The notes beneath the pieces were generated by a model. The model ran no database searches and was not told the origin of the DNA. It worked only from the letters and a program-made list of their open reading frames with translations. This document shows positions 10,216 to 21,593 of a stretch of 64,000 nt of DNA, one piece after another (position 1 is the stretch's first letter; each line of letters starts with the position of its first letter). The stretch comes from Lucinisca nassula. Its lineage: Eukaryota > Mollusca > Bivalvia > Lucinida > Lucinidae. Location of the stretch: positions 11,482,538-11,546,537 of the forward strand of contig OY757017.1 of assembly GCA_963580285.1 (NCBI GenBank), in the 5' to 3' direction. A program made the translations under genes and the position numbers.

Positions 10216-11532
10216 GAAGCTATGTTGCCATAATGACCTATATTATTCTTGATGCATGCCTTAGAAGGGCGCATGGAAAGCACGTGCGCATCTGCCTCAC
10301 TTGTCCTGATTCATTTCAACAACATTAGAGTCAAGGACATCCTCAGTGTCAGTCATGCTCTTGGCTAAAATGTTGTTGTTGTTGTTTATCTTGCCGTCTT
10401 AACCCACGAAGTTTCATCCTCAGTTCTGACCATTTTTAATAAATGTAAGCCTTAGTGACTTACAGCAGTAAATTGGCTCTACCATGTTTATACAGACATC
10501 AGAAAACTTTTCTCAGATGGGAGAGATTTCTTTCATGGCAAAATGTAATACAGCTACACCAGTCAAAGAAAACATTCCTAACAGGCTTTTCTAAAGGGCA
10601 CGAATTTAAGGAGAAAGTTTCTAGGTGATCATGATCAATAAAGTGACGTCATTACAGGCATGCTATTTATAGAAACTGTCATGTTTTGTTGGCTTTCTGA
10701 TTTTCAAATTAGAATTGATAATTTGAAGTAAATTCTGATTATGTGTGAAATAATGATAGTTTGTTTACAGTGCAGCTCGTATGCTAAACAATTAAGGGGC
10801 ACAAATCAGGAAGAAAGCAGCATACAGTGTTGACGGGGACGTTAAACCTCAAATCAAACAAACAAACAAATACCAACATTGAACAAATTTTCTACTTCAG
10901 TACTTTGCAGGGCTTTTTCAGCATAATGCACAGGGAGAGAGAGAGTTATTCACACTGAAGGAGGGTTTTGAAGTCCTCAACATTTGCCTGCTCTTCAAAA
11001 AAGCCCGTAATTGGCTTATGCTTATCAGGCCGTGCTTTCTTGTTAGAGCTCGGTATCGCCAGAGAAATATTACGATACTTCGGGATACCAGACAGGTGAT
11101 ACGATACAGTATTGCAATACTTTCTTTGTACAGATTTGCTATGTTTTTTTCGGTAAATTTGGACTTTTGTTGTAAAGTAATACTTCCATGGATGAAAACA
11201 AAGTTATGTTGCACATGGGTCCATACTCAAGTCACTCGACCAGACTGCAACAACATTACCTGCTGTTTCAAGTAGTTACCATGTCTCAGAAGATACACCA
11301 ACTGTTTTTATTGGATAAAGGCGGTTCCTTTTGGATAAACAATTTTTATCATGTAAGCAGCTCAGACAAAAATGTGTCGCTTGTGTTTCGGATGTTAGTT
11401 GATATAACGCAAAAGTATCGTCCAGTGTCGATATAGGAATCAGTATCACATTACAGTATCGCCAGCAAAACTATCACAATGTATCGATGATATCGCCCCA
11501 GCTCTTTTTTCCTGTCAGCCCGTGCTGTTTAT
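10216..11532. other. No gene; SINE-A tail fragment and possible TATCG-rich MITE
   Basis: Bases 10828-10872 are a SINE-A 3' tail (GTTGACGGGGACGTTAAACC, CAAACAAACAAAC). From 11045 to 11505, repeated TATCG/CGATA phrases lie between GAGCTCGGTATCG and GATATCGCCCCAGCTC, which may be weak TIRs. The rest is unassigned. Confidence 0.4.
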
Positions 11533-13130
11533 TATACCCGCTTTTTCGAAGAAAAATCGGGTATATTGTTTTTGTACCACAGTTGAGTTCGTCCGTCTGT
11601 CACGTTTCTTGTAAATGGATCTCCTCTGCAACCACTGAAGTTACACTTATGAAACTTTGCATGTTGATAGTACATGGAATGTAGATGGCAGTGGGCAACT
11701 TTTTGGTGACCTTTACCTCAACATGACCCCAAGATCAAAGGTCAAAAATTATGATTTGGCATATCTCCTTAACTATTGGAGTTACACTTCTGAAACTTTG
11801 CTTATTGGATGGTCTTTGGAATATAGAATATGTCGGGTTACTTTTGGTGTGACCTTGACCCCAAGGTCAAAGGTCAAAATGTATGATTTTGCCATATCTT
11901 CTAAACTATTAGAGTTACACTTCTGAAACTTTGGTTATTGGATGGCCCTTGGAATATAGAATAAATCTGGATACTTTTGGTGTGACCTTGACCTCAACAT
12001 GACCCCAAGGTCAAAGGTCAAAAATTATGATTTGCCATATCTCCTAAACTATTGGAGTTACACTTCTGAAACTTTGCTAATTGGATGGTCCTTGGAATAT
12101 AGAATATGTCGGGTTACTTTTGGTGTGACCTTGACCCCAAGGTCAAAGTTAAAAAAGTATGATTTTGCCATATCTTCTAAACTATTAGAGTTACACTTCT
12201 GAAACTTTATTTATTGGATTGCCCTTGGAATATAAAATAAATTTGGACACTTTTGGTGTGACCTTGACCTCCACATGACCCCAAGGTCAAAGGTAAAAAA
12301 TTATGATTTGCCATATCTCCTAAACTATTGGAGTTACACTTCTGAAACTTTGCTTATCGGATTGGCCTTGGAATATAGAATATGTTCGGCTACTTTTGGT
12401 GTGACCTCGACCCAAGGTCAAAGGTCAAAAAGTATGACTTTGCTATATCTTCTAAACTATTAGAGTTACACTTCTGAAACTTGGTTATTTGATGGCTGTT
12501 GGAATATAGAATAAATTGGGATACTTTGGGTGGACCTCAACATAACCCCAAGGTTAAAGGTCAAAAAGTATGACTTTGCCATATCTTCTAAACTATAAGA
12601 GTTACACTTCTGAAGCTTTGCTTACAGGGCTTTATCCAGGTATTTTGGGAAAAGGCCCCTGGGCAAAATTGGGAAAAAATTACCGACAAAATACCAAAAT
12701 TGGGAACACAATTTCATCAGAGAAATGCCAGGCCAATGAATTTTGCTCATGATAGTCTTATGAAATTTGATAGTGAAGCAGTGCAATACAGCTGTAGCTT
12801 CACTGTGGTGAATTTTTTCATCTTGACTATCCAGCGTTAACCTCTGATGTTAAGTATTGTTTTCTCTGTTCCTTTTGTGGCTTTTATTTTTTCATTTTTT
12901 GGGGGGAAAATATGGTGAAATTGGGAAAAATTTAGGCTATTTGGCATTGGGAATGGGACCGAATTTTGGTCCTGCTGAACAGGCAGAAAATGCCCTGGCT
13001 TATCAGTTAGAATGTTCTTTACAACTTTTTTTAACTTACATGTAGTTTTGGCTAGCTAATACATAGTCATTAGTGTTACTCATAGAAAAAGCGGGTATTT
13101 GCGATGGTCTATCATCGACTGCTGATCTAG
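11533..13130 (+). mobile_element. HINE/pearl-like element (HINE-2)
   Basis: The 5' end is a hairpin of TATACCCG (11533) with CGGGTATA (11558-11565), followed by GTCCGTCTGTC. The body is about six ~138-bp units with phrases GAGTTACACTTCTGAAACTT and GACCCCAAGGTCAAAGGTCA. The 3' end has GCGGGTAT (13091), hairpin CGATGGTCTATCATCG (13102-13117) and CTAG (13127-13130) followed by TTTT. Short open frames along the array are repeat translations, not genes. Confidence 0.8.
12625..12997. mobile_element. CAGGGC-ended MITE with 5-bp TSD
   Basis: The termini are CAGGGC and GCCCTG. GCTTA flanks it on both sides (12620-12624 and 12998-13002), and sister array units give the uninterrupted GCTTAT.GG site. 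It inserted inside HINE-2. Confidence 0.75.
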
Positions 13131-13302
13131 TTTTCATGTGCTGTTGTTGCTGGTGGATGCAAGTTTCAAGAATATGTTTGGTTGAATGTTTTTCTAAGGC
13201 CAGTCACGGTAACTCACAGCAGTAGAAAATGCGGCAGAAACCAGTAAAGGCGCTACTCATACTCATTCTTGTTGTTACATGTGATAAAAGTATTATTTTT
13301 AT

Positions 13303-13367
13303 GCCCCAGAAGGAGGGAAATATAGTTTTTGCACTGTCCGTTTGTGGGTATGTGCGTTTGTAATTCT
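13303..13367 (+). mobile_element. 5' end fragment of another HINE family
   Basis: TATGCCCCAGAAGGAGGGAAATATA resembles a HINE 5' end, and it is cut off where HINE-3 begins. A related 5' end occurs at about 42012-42050. Confidence 0.5.
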
Positions 13368-13935
13368 TATACCCGCTTTTTCGAAGAAAAATCGGGTATA
13401 TTGTTTTTGTACTAGAGTTGACTGGAGTGGGCGTCTGTCTGTCTGTCTGTCCGTCACGTTTCTTGTAAATGGATCTCCTCTGCAACCGCAGAAGTTACAC
13501 TTTTGAAACTTTGCATGTGGATAGTACATGTAGATGGCAGTAGGCTACTTTTTTGTGACCTTGACCCCAACATGGCCTAAGGTCAAAGGTCAGAAAATAG
13601 GACATTGTCATATCTTCTAAACTATTGGGATTGCACTTCCAAAACTTGATTATTGGATAGCCCTTGGAATGTAGAACATATTGTGACCTTGACCCCAACA
13701 TGGCACCAGGGTCAAAGGTCAAAAAGTAGGACTTTATCATATCTTCTAAACTGTTGGGATTGCACTTCCGAAACTTGATTATTTGAAAGCCCTTGGAATG
13801 AATACTTTTCATGTGACCTTGACCACAACATGGCCCCAGGGTCAAAGGTCAAAAAGTATGACATTGCCATATCTTTAGTGTTATTCATAGAAAAGCGGGT
13901 ATTTGCGATGGTATACCATCGACTGTGCCATCTAG
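13368..13935 (+). mobile_element. HINE/pearl-like element (HINE-3), same family as HINE-2
   Basis: The 5' TATACCCG/CGGGTATA hairpin, a (GTCT)n run (13433-13455) and about three units with CATATCTTCTAAACT and GACCTTGACCCCAACATGGC are present. The 3' end is GCGGGTAT, hairpin CGATGGTATACCATCG (13906-13921) and CTAG at 13932-13935. Its hairpin differs from HINE-2's but keeps perfect pairing. Confidence 0.8.
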
Positions 13936-14314
13936 TTTAAATATGTATCTGTTAAAAAATCCTTTTTATTTACATTATCTAAGTCACATGATCAACATAT
14001 GACCTGTTAACTGTAAACCATCTAAACTACATGTACAGGTGTATTATTTTTAAATAGCCAGTCAGAAAGCACGACCTGAATGACAAGCGTCATTTAAGAA
14101 AATGGCCAAATGGTGACCTTAAAAAGTTGGGAATAAAGTACTATGCCATATTTGTTGTTGGAAAACTATGTCCTAGCTTGTGACTTAGATATTGCAGATT
14201 AAATGCATAAAGTAAACCGAAAAAAATATTTAAGTGATATAGAAGATTTTTTATTTTTAATTGCTTAGGGGCACGGTCTGAGGAGAACAAAGGATATTGC
14301 ATAGTGTCCCTGAC
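13936..14314. other. No recognisable feature
   Basis: AT-rich; no coding segment, RNA gene or named repeat seen. Confidence 0.3.
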
Positions 14315-15182
14315 CTGTGTTCTATCTATCTAAATATGCTGAGTCGGTCATATTTGGCCATTACCTCGGGTGGGTCGGTGGCTAAATTTAGAATTTTAGC
14401 TTTAAAAAAAATGAAAAATAAGAGGACACTGGCTGAGTCCTTTATAAAACTGTTTACAATCTGATTAATTGAGGTATACTAAAACGCATACCTTTGAGTC
14501 CCAGTCTACACTGAATGGGCTTTGAACTCCTCTGTGGACTTGGCATCTACCGCAACAAGGAAAGACTATTCCACTGAGGAATAGTTCTGGGGAAAAAAGA
14601 ATGCTTTAGGACATCACTATAGGCCAGGTACCTAAGATATTATGTGTTATTTTTTAATTTTGATGCCCTTGTTTGAGTTGAAGCTGTCACAGGCAGGGAT
14701 GTGATTCTTCCTCTTTTCAGAGGAATGCCTCTTTTTGACTTTATTTTTTTCAGAAATGAAAAGTTGTGAATTTGATCTGAAAAGCTCAGAAACAACATTT
14801 TCTGAAGGGGGTATAGGGGTTTTCCTCTGCTATTTACAGATTTTCCTCCCCTGGAGAAGTAGACCAATCACATCCCTGCACAGGGGTCAAGTATTTATCT
14901 TTATTCATATACCCTATACCAGAGTGTATCTTATAGAAGAAGGTTAAAGAGGACTGCTGACGACGGGCCTTAAGAGACGGCCACTCCATCTTGCTAAGCA
15001 TGTTACCGACGCTACTCTTATTTCGCCATCGCCGACATTTCCATCGAGCTGCTGTCCTCTGAACCTTCTCAACCTGCTGAATCCGAGTTTTAACATGGGG
15101 ATGCTAAATGGGTGATGCATATTCAAGTTTAGGGTGAACCAATGTTTTATATGCAACATCACTGGTCTGCCTAGGTGCAAAA
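14315..15182 (-). pseudogene. LINE 3' fragment (same family as 355-1656), interrupted by a MITE
   Basis: Read on the minus strand it gives the thumb region (DVAYKTLVHPKLEYASPI, VEKVQRTAARW), then FFYKIHSG, KDKYLTPV, and after the MITE TRASKLKNNT and FFPRTIPQWNSL. The 3' untranslated part ends at a TCTATCTATC tail near 14320. Stops and shifts make it non-functional. The same 3' end occurs in + orientation at 17121-17610, so the two form an inverted pair. Confidence 0.8.
14694..14878. mobile_element. 185-bp MITE, TIR CAGGGATGTGATT
   Basis: CAGGGATGTGATT at the left is mirrored by AATCACATCCCTG at the right. CACAGG flanks both sides (14688-14693 and 14879-14884). The LINE copy near 17260 shows the uninterrupted sequence. 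Confidence 0.8.
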
Positions 15183-16900
15183 GCATTGTTCTATGCAGAT
15201 TGCTCAAATATCATGGCCCATTTGGATGAACATAAACTGTCAGACAGACAACATGCATTTAGGAAAAGGCATACATGTAGTTGTGAAACTCAGTTGAGCA
15301 CAGTTATTAATTACTGGGTAAAAATCCTGGACAAAAGGGGGACAGATGGACACATTTATTCTGGACTTTGAGAAGGCTTTCGACACCCCAACTCAGAACT
15401 ACCTAAATCCAAATTATTTGGTTATGGATCTTAAATGGATAAATTCCATTCTTTTCTTTCTTTGCTACAGAAAACAGCATGTTGTTGTTAATGGTGAATC
15501 TTCAGTATGGGCTCGAGTTTTTTCTGGGGTCCCACAAGACTGTTCTTGGCCCACTGTTATTCTCCCTGTACATAAATGATATTTCCCCTGACATTGACTC
15601 AGAAATAAGACTGTTTGCAGACGACTGTGTTTGACTGGGAAATTAGAGAGCAAGAGGACTCAACAAAACTCCAGAATGGTATAGATAGACTAGGATGTTG
15701 GGCTCAAAAATAGGGCATGAGGTTTAGTTTGAATAATATTTTATTAACTTCTTTTCAAATACAGATATATAACAAGAATGTAACATATTAGAAAGTTCAA
15801 CAGGATTTGAAAACAAGCAATGTGGCTTGCTCTGATCATCTCTGCATGAGATTTCAACCTGTTAACCCTTATCTTGCTGAATATTCAGTTTAGCCGCATC
15901 CATTTCTGACTTTGAACCGATCAGATTACAGTAAAACCTGTCTTAGTGGCCACCTCTATTAAGCAAGCAACCTGTATTAAGCAAGCAGGCACTCAGTTCC
16001 CAAAAATGGCAAATGTGTTAAATTTCACCTGTATTAAACAAGCACCTGCCTAAAGCAAGCACATTTTGGTTTTCCCTTAGGTGCTTGCTTAATACAGGTT
16101 GGACTGTACTTGATGTAATTTATTCCTACAAATTCATAAACTGAATGTCAAACAGTGTACATGTAGATGCTGATCTGGATCTACACTGTTTGCAAAGATA
16201 CAATTGTAGTGAAGAGCATGATAAGGGTTAAATGCAATATTATGCAGATAACTAGGAAGAGAACCAATAAAATTGAGGATTCTTACTCCTAAGAGTAAGA
16301 AAGAGTAAGTAAGTAAGAATGTCTATAGGTCCTTGAAAATGTGAAGCCCATTAAATACCTTGGTGTGACAACTACACACGATTTGAGATGGAATACACAC
16401 ATTAGCAACATGTGTATTAAGGCGAATAGAACGCTTGGCTTCCTGAGACGAAATCTTCATCAGTGTCCTCAAGATGTGAAAGAGTTAGCATATAAGGGAA
16501 TTGTTTGCCCAATCTAAGATGGGAGTCTCTCAAGAGAAGGAGAAGAGACAGTAGGCTCATCCATTTATACAACGGTCTAAAGGGTGCTTCCAGCATTCCA
16601 ACAGTTGACCTTGTTCCCTCAGCTAGAACTTTAGAAATCATCATTCACTCATCACTGATGTTCCAGACCCCTACTGCAAGAACTGACATCTCTAAAGAAT
16701 TATTCTTTCCTCGAACCATTAGAGATCGGAATGCCCTTCCCAAATCGATCATATCCACTGCTGTCAGAAGGTAGCTAAGTTTATTTCTTTGGTTTGAGAT
16801 GGAGACTATCTTCCCATATCACAGGTTGTGGTGTATGAATGTCATTTGGTGTGTCACCAGTACAATTCTGTCTGCATGCATGAATGCTGTCTCTAGGGCA
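15183..16900 (+). pseudogene. LINE reverse transcriptase relic, second family
   Basis: Fragments in changing frames read HKLSDRQHAFRKRHTCSCET, FILDFEKAFD, VVVNGESSVWARVFSGVPQ, RLFADDCV (catalytic box) and then, beyond inserts, NVKPIKYLGVTTTHDLRWN, KANRTLGFLRRNLHQCPQD and FFPRTIRDRNALPKSI. There are several frameshifts and stops. Bases 15725-15844 are an insert bracketed by GCATGAGGTTT and GCATGAGATTT, and 15866-16227 is a piggyBac-type MITE. The product would have been a LINE reverse transcriptase. Confidence 0.8.
15866..16227. mobile_element. piggyBac-type MITE family A, carrying a nested TA-MITE
   Basis: It is flanked by TTAA on both sides (15862-15865 and 16228-16231) and ends CCCTTATCTTGCTG and AGCATGATAAGGG. 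The LINE copy at about 16905-16930 gives the empty site with a single TTAA. Inside, 15929-16106 is a second MITE (CAGTAAAACCTG / ACAGGTTGGACTG) with TA duplication. Without that insert the length would be near the family's 205 bp. Confidence 0.85.
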
Positions 16901-17610
16901 TGAGGTCTCAGCCCGTTTAATGCAATATTAAGCAGCTAACTAGGAAGAGAACAAATAAAATTGAGGGAACGGTCCTCAATGCTGTGGATTCCATTGAGAT
17001 GGAATACACCTATTAGCATTATGTGTACTAAGGCAAATAGAATGCTCGATTTCCTGAGGTGAGTGAAATCTTCATCAGTGTCCTCAGGATGTAAAAGAGG
17101 CAGTATATAAACAACTTGTTCGCCCAATCTTGGTATATGGTAGTTGTATAACACTTGCACTGCTGGAGACCCATCATGAGCAGTCTTTGTTAACCTTCTT
17201 CTACAAGATACACTCTGGTACAGTATCAATTAACAAGGATAGGTACTTGACCCCTGCAACAGTGTCAGCCCAAACAAGGGCATCAAAAGCAAATAACTCA
17301 GTATCGTAGATACCAGTCCTATAGTGATGCCCTGAAAAACTCTTCCCTGGAACTATTCCTCAGTGTAATAGTCTTCCCTCTTCTGCGGAGAATGCCAAGA
17401 CCCCAGAGGAGTTCAAAGCCTGCCCAGTATAAGATTGAGACTCAGAGGTATGCGTTTTAAGATAGCTCTGTGTTCGGATTGTAAATAGTTTTAAGGGTTC
17501 ATCCAGTGATGATTTTTTTTAAGCTAAATTCTAAATTTAGCCGCCCACCTAACTGAGGTAATGGCCAAATATGACAGACTCAGTATGAGAAGATAGATAG
17601 ATAGATAGTT
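16901..17610 (+). pseudogene. LINE fragments, 3' regions
   Basis: Bases 16901-17120 repeat the segment that follows the MITE at 16228 (CTAACTAGGAAGAGAACAAA). From about 17121 the text switches to the family of 355-1656: FFYKIHSGTVS, KDRYLTPATVS, EEFKACPV, then a 3' region ending in a GATA tail at 17591-17610. Multiple stops make this a relic. Confidence 0.75.
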
Positions 17611-17614
17611 TAGA

Positions 17615-17861
17615 ACAACGAAGACTACAAAATTCCTTCATCATGTTATTAAAAATTAAATCTGACCTAGTTGCTGTCGACCAGTGTCATCTTACAAAAA
17701 TCAGATATCTTATCTTCCTTGTACCACATTCACAGACACAGTTCCATATGAACTTCTTTTTCCCCAGAACTATTAGGTACTGGAATTCTCCTCCTTACAG
17801 TGTCAAGGTCAGCTCTAGCCTAGGAGAATTTACTGCTGGGCTGGCAACCATCAAATTTTAA
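17615..17861 (+). pseudogene. LINE C-terminal fragment, third family
   Basis: It reads LEQRRLQNSFIMLLKIKSDLVAV, then FFFPRTIRYWNSPP and LGEFTAGLATIKF with a stop. This is the usual C-terminal end of another Jockey/CR1-type reverse transcriptase. Only the tail is present. Confidence 0.65.
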
Positions 17862-18039
17862 GCTCCAATATGTTCTTATGTTTTAAATTTTAGTTAAAGT
17901 AGGTTATTTTAAAGTCATCATTTTCGCGTAATATCATTCATCTTAGCCTAACAACTTCCATCTTACTCATTTTCACATTCATCTTTTTCTTGCTGTTTCC
18001 CGACAGCGCCTCCCAGTAATTATCAACAATTGATTGTTG

Positions 18040-18500
18040 GCAGTATCCAGTAGAAGTGGAAATATCTGGGACCCCAGTGGAGTGGCCCTTAATGAAGAAA
18101 TTGAAAAAATTCAGAATAGAACTGCTTGATTTGTAACAAGCAATTACTGCTTTGATACTGGGAGCATGACTGGAATACTAGGAAAATTAAGATACAAGAA
18201 AGACAGTCGGCTCATACTTTTATACAAAGGTCTAAAGGGTCTAAAGGGTGCTGCCAGCATTCCAACAGATGACATTGTTCCCCCCGAGCTAGGCACTGTA
18301 GAAATCATAATTCATTGGCGTTTCAGACCCTTACTGCAAGAACTGACATTTATAAAGAATCTTTCTTCCTCTGAACCATGAAAGATTGGAATGCCCTCCC
18401 CGGTTTGATTATTTCGAGAGCTGATGGTGCTGAGGATTGTGTAGCTAAGTTTACGTCTTTGGTGAGAGCTATATTTAGGGACTAACTTCCCATTTGGGTG
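18040..18500 (+). pseudogene. LINE C-terminal fragment, second family
   Basis: It contains TGILGKLRYKKDSRLILLYK, GAASIPTDDIVPP and a frameshifted ERLECPP/DWNALP-type end, matching 16500-16800 in order. Bases 17862-18039 between the fragments are unassigned. Confidence 0.7.
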
Positions 18501-18556
18501 ATTTAAAAAATAATAAAGTTTTTTTGTTCTTGACAATGATCTGCAGCAAAACAAGC

Positions 18557-18846
18557 CGGCCCCCGCCCATTGGGGCTTGAAGAGGTAAATGGGCTGCATG
18601 ATGCTGCCACGCAGAGCTGAATCCGACAGCACACGAGAACTGGTAAACTGCTAAGAGGATCTAAGCCTGCCCAGGCAAAGCAGTGCGAGTTTGACCGTCT
18701 ATGCTTATAAACCCTATTGGTTTCATTGGGTGACAGTGCTTGAGATGTCATTTCATCTCAGTGTTGGGTAAAAGTCCCACAAAATTGGAAGCAACGTCTA
18801 TACAGTGTTGCTGGGGACGTTAAACATCAAACCAAACAAAACAAAA
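18557..18846 (+). mobile_element. SINE-A, near full length
   Basis: It runs from GGCCCCCGCCCATTGGGGC through GCATGATGCTGCCACGCAG and AAACCCTATTGGTTTCATTG to GGGGACGTTAAACATCAA and an A-rich tail. A 20-30-bp internal deletion is present around GGAAGCAACGTCTATACAG. Confidence 0.85.
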
Positions 18847-19200
18847 GCAGCAAAACAAGGATGGCTTTCAGATGATTATACCCCCGGCATATGCAGTATG
18901 CCATGGGGGTATATAGTTTTCATATTTTCTGTGTGTGTGTGTTTGTGTGTGTGTCTGTGAACATTTTCGTGACTTCATAACTTTTGAACCGCTTGACATA
19001 TTTTCATGAAACTTCACATAAATGTTAAACACCATGAGACGACATGCAGAACACATGGACCGCAACTCTTGCTTTTCTACTTTCAGAGTTATTGCCCTTT
19101 GTATGTCTTAACTTGCATTTTCGTGTCTGCTCCATAACTTTTCAACCGCTTAATATTTTCATGAAACTTCACATAAATGTAAAAACACCATGAGCCATGC

Positions 19201-19334
19201 CATTGGGCGACAGGGCTTGAGATGTCATTTCATCTCAATGTCGGGTAAAAGTCCCACAAAATTGGAAGCAACGTCTCCAAAATGACCTTTACAGTGTTGA
19301 CGGGGACGTTAAACCTCAAATCAAACAAACAAAC
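19201..19334 (+). mobile_element. 5'-truncated SINE-A with 12-bp TSD
   Basis: It starts at CATTGGGCGACAGGG and ends CAAACAAACAAAC. AAAAACACCATG lies near both ends (19181-19192 and 19335-19346), and other HINE-4 units show the uninterrupted AACACCATGAGACG. This is consistent with LINE-driven retroposition. Confidence 0.75.
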
Positions 19335-19442
19335 AAAAACACCATGGGACGACGTGCAGAACACATGAACTGTAACTCTTGCTTTTCTACTTTCAGAGTT
19401 ATTGCCCTTTGTATGTTTTAACTTGCATTTTCGTGTCCGCTC

Positions 19443-20705
19443 CAGGGCCCAAGCTAGCCCAAAAAATTTGGGAGAAGTGACTTCTCCCTCCTGGGAAAAT
19501 AGGGAGAAGTTTGCTGGGTCTAGGGAGAAGTGGGTGCGGCTTAACGCCGAACAACAATGTAATAAGTTCTCCTGTAAACCCCTATTTGGAGAAAAGTGTG
19601 TTTTATAGGGGTATCAATCAATTCCGCTATTGAGACCACCTGAAATGAAGACTAATCCTGCTTTAAAAAGCTTATTTGGTTGGCTGCAGTTATTCTTTCT
19701 TTCTGTTTTCTGCATACAGTGACCCCTGATCAGAGACCACTTTTGGGACTATTCAAAAGTGGTCTTAAAGACCACTTTTGAACTGTCCCAAAGGTGGTCT
19801 TAATATAGTAATTTTACTGTATTTGGGCAAGCTGTAACTTTTGTTGTATCCAACCATGTTATAATGAATGGTGAGGTTTCTATGCAATAGTTAGATCATT
19901 TCTCACTAAGTTCCTGTCACAATTGTATTTTAAAACAGACTATAGAAACATGGAGGAACAACTTCGCTAGATGAAAATCAGTTGTTATTTTTTTATGAAT
20001 TTGGATAATTACTGAATATTTACCGGCAGGTTATAATTATTTTCACTTACAAAATAAAAAATTGCTACCTACTTTTGTTGTTGTCCATAAAAAAAATGAA
20101 AACGATTGATGGATGCAAAAGTAATGTACAAACAAATCAATGGCGAAACAAATAAACCATTTTTATTTAAAAATTATTAAATCATAATGCAGTGTCAATG
20201 CCAACGGTCGGAATAATTTTAATACTGTATACAACAGTACTTAATAAAGTACGTCCGCACCCGGACTTTGGCACTAGCTAGCGGTACAAATATACCTGTT
20301 TAAGTTACATAATCTTGTGTAATCTTAATTGACTCTAATTGCAATAAAAACTTTGTGCAATCAACCGAGATAGATTTATGACAGTACAAGACTACTAAGC
20401 GTGTTGCAAGTGGCTCGAGCGGCATGAGCTAACGGTTAGAATTAAATTACATAACCGTACCAAACTGCAACTGAATAAACAGTTAGCTATGTTCAGTGTA
20501 ATTACTGAGATTTCTGACACTAGTGCATCGAAGGATTATAGTCACCTTGTCAGTTTACCGTTACTGTTCACAAGGAAGACACAAAAAAAAAAAAAACGGG
20601 CGAAATTTCAGGGCGAAGTTTTTTTCGCTTTCATCGCCAAAGTGGGCGAAGTGAGCCTCAACAGGGCAACTTCTTCGCCTGAGTCGCACTCTAGCTTGAG
20701 CCCTG
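19443..20705. mobile_element. CAGGGC-ended DNA element, 5-bp TSD
   Basis: CAGGGCCCAAGCTAG at the left mirrors CTAGCTTGAGCCCTG at the right (14 of 15). CGCTC flanks both sides (19438-19442 and 20706-20710), and sister HINE-4 units show GTCCGCTCCATAAC uninterrupted. It includes a degraded copy of the CAGTAAAATT MITE (19617-19828), with GGTGGTCTTAATATAGTAAT at its end. No transposase frame seen. Confidence 0.8.
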
Positions 20706-21593
20706 CGCTCCATAACTTTTCAACCGCTTGATATATTTTCATGAAACTTCACATAAATGTTAAACACCATGAGACGACGTGCAGAACATATGAACCGTAA
20801 CTCTTGCTTTTCTACTTTCAGAGTTATCGCCCTTGTATGTTTCGTGTCCGCTCCCTAACTTTTCAACCACTTGATATATTTTCATGAACATTTACATAAA
20901 TGTTAAACACCATGAGACGACATGCAGAACACATGAACTGTAACTCTTGCTTTTCTTCTTTCACAGTTATTGCCCTTTGTATGTTTTAACTTGCATTTTT
21001 GTGTCCGCTCCATAACTTTTCAACCACTTGATATATTTTCATGAAACTTCACATAAATGTTAAACAACATGAGACGACGTGCAGAACACATGAACCGTAA
21101 CTCTTGCTTTCCTACTTTCAGAGTTATTGCCTTTTGTATGTTTTAACTTGCATTTTCATGTCCACTCCATAACTTTTCAACCGCATGATATATTTTCATG
21201 AAACTTCACATAAATGTTAAGCACGGTGACACCATGAGATGACCTGCAGAACACATGAACCGTAACTCTTGCTTTGCTACTAAGTACTTTCAGAGTTATT
21301 GCCCTTTGAATGTTATAACTCGCATTTTCATGTCCGCTCCATAACTTTTAAACTGCTTGACATATTTTCATGAAACTTCACATAGATGTTAAACACCATG
21401 AGACGACGTGCAGAACACATGAACCGTAACTCTTGCTTTCCTACTTTCAGAGTTATTGCCCTTTGAATCTTGAAAATGGCCATTCTATGGAATATGGCCT
21501 GTATATGCAAAGAAGCTTTTGACATTGCTATTTTCAGCTGAGGTGATGGCACTGGCCGGGGGTATACGTGCCCCACTGGGCACTTTTGTCTAG

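Larger units (their letters stand above)
18877..21593 (+). mobile_element. HINE/pearl-like element (HINE-4) with nested inserts
   Basis: The 5' hairpin pairs TATACCCCC (18877) with GGGGGTATA (18905-18913) and is followed by a GTGTGT microsatellite. The body is ~155-bp units (CCATAACTTTTCAACCGC, CATGAGACGACGTGCAGAAC, GAGTTATTGCCCTTTG). The 3' end has GGGGGTAT, hairpin GTGCCC-CACT-GGGCAC (21568-21583) and CTAG at 21590-21593. A SINE (19201-19334) and a CAGGGC-ended element (19443-20705) have inserted into it. Confidence 0.85.
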
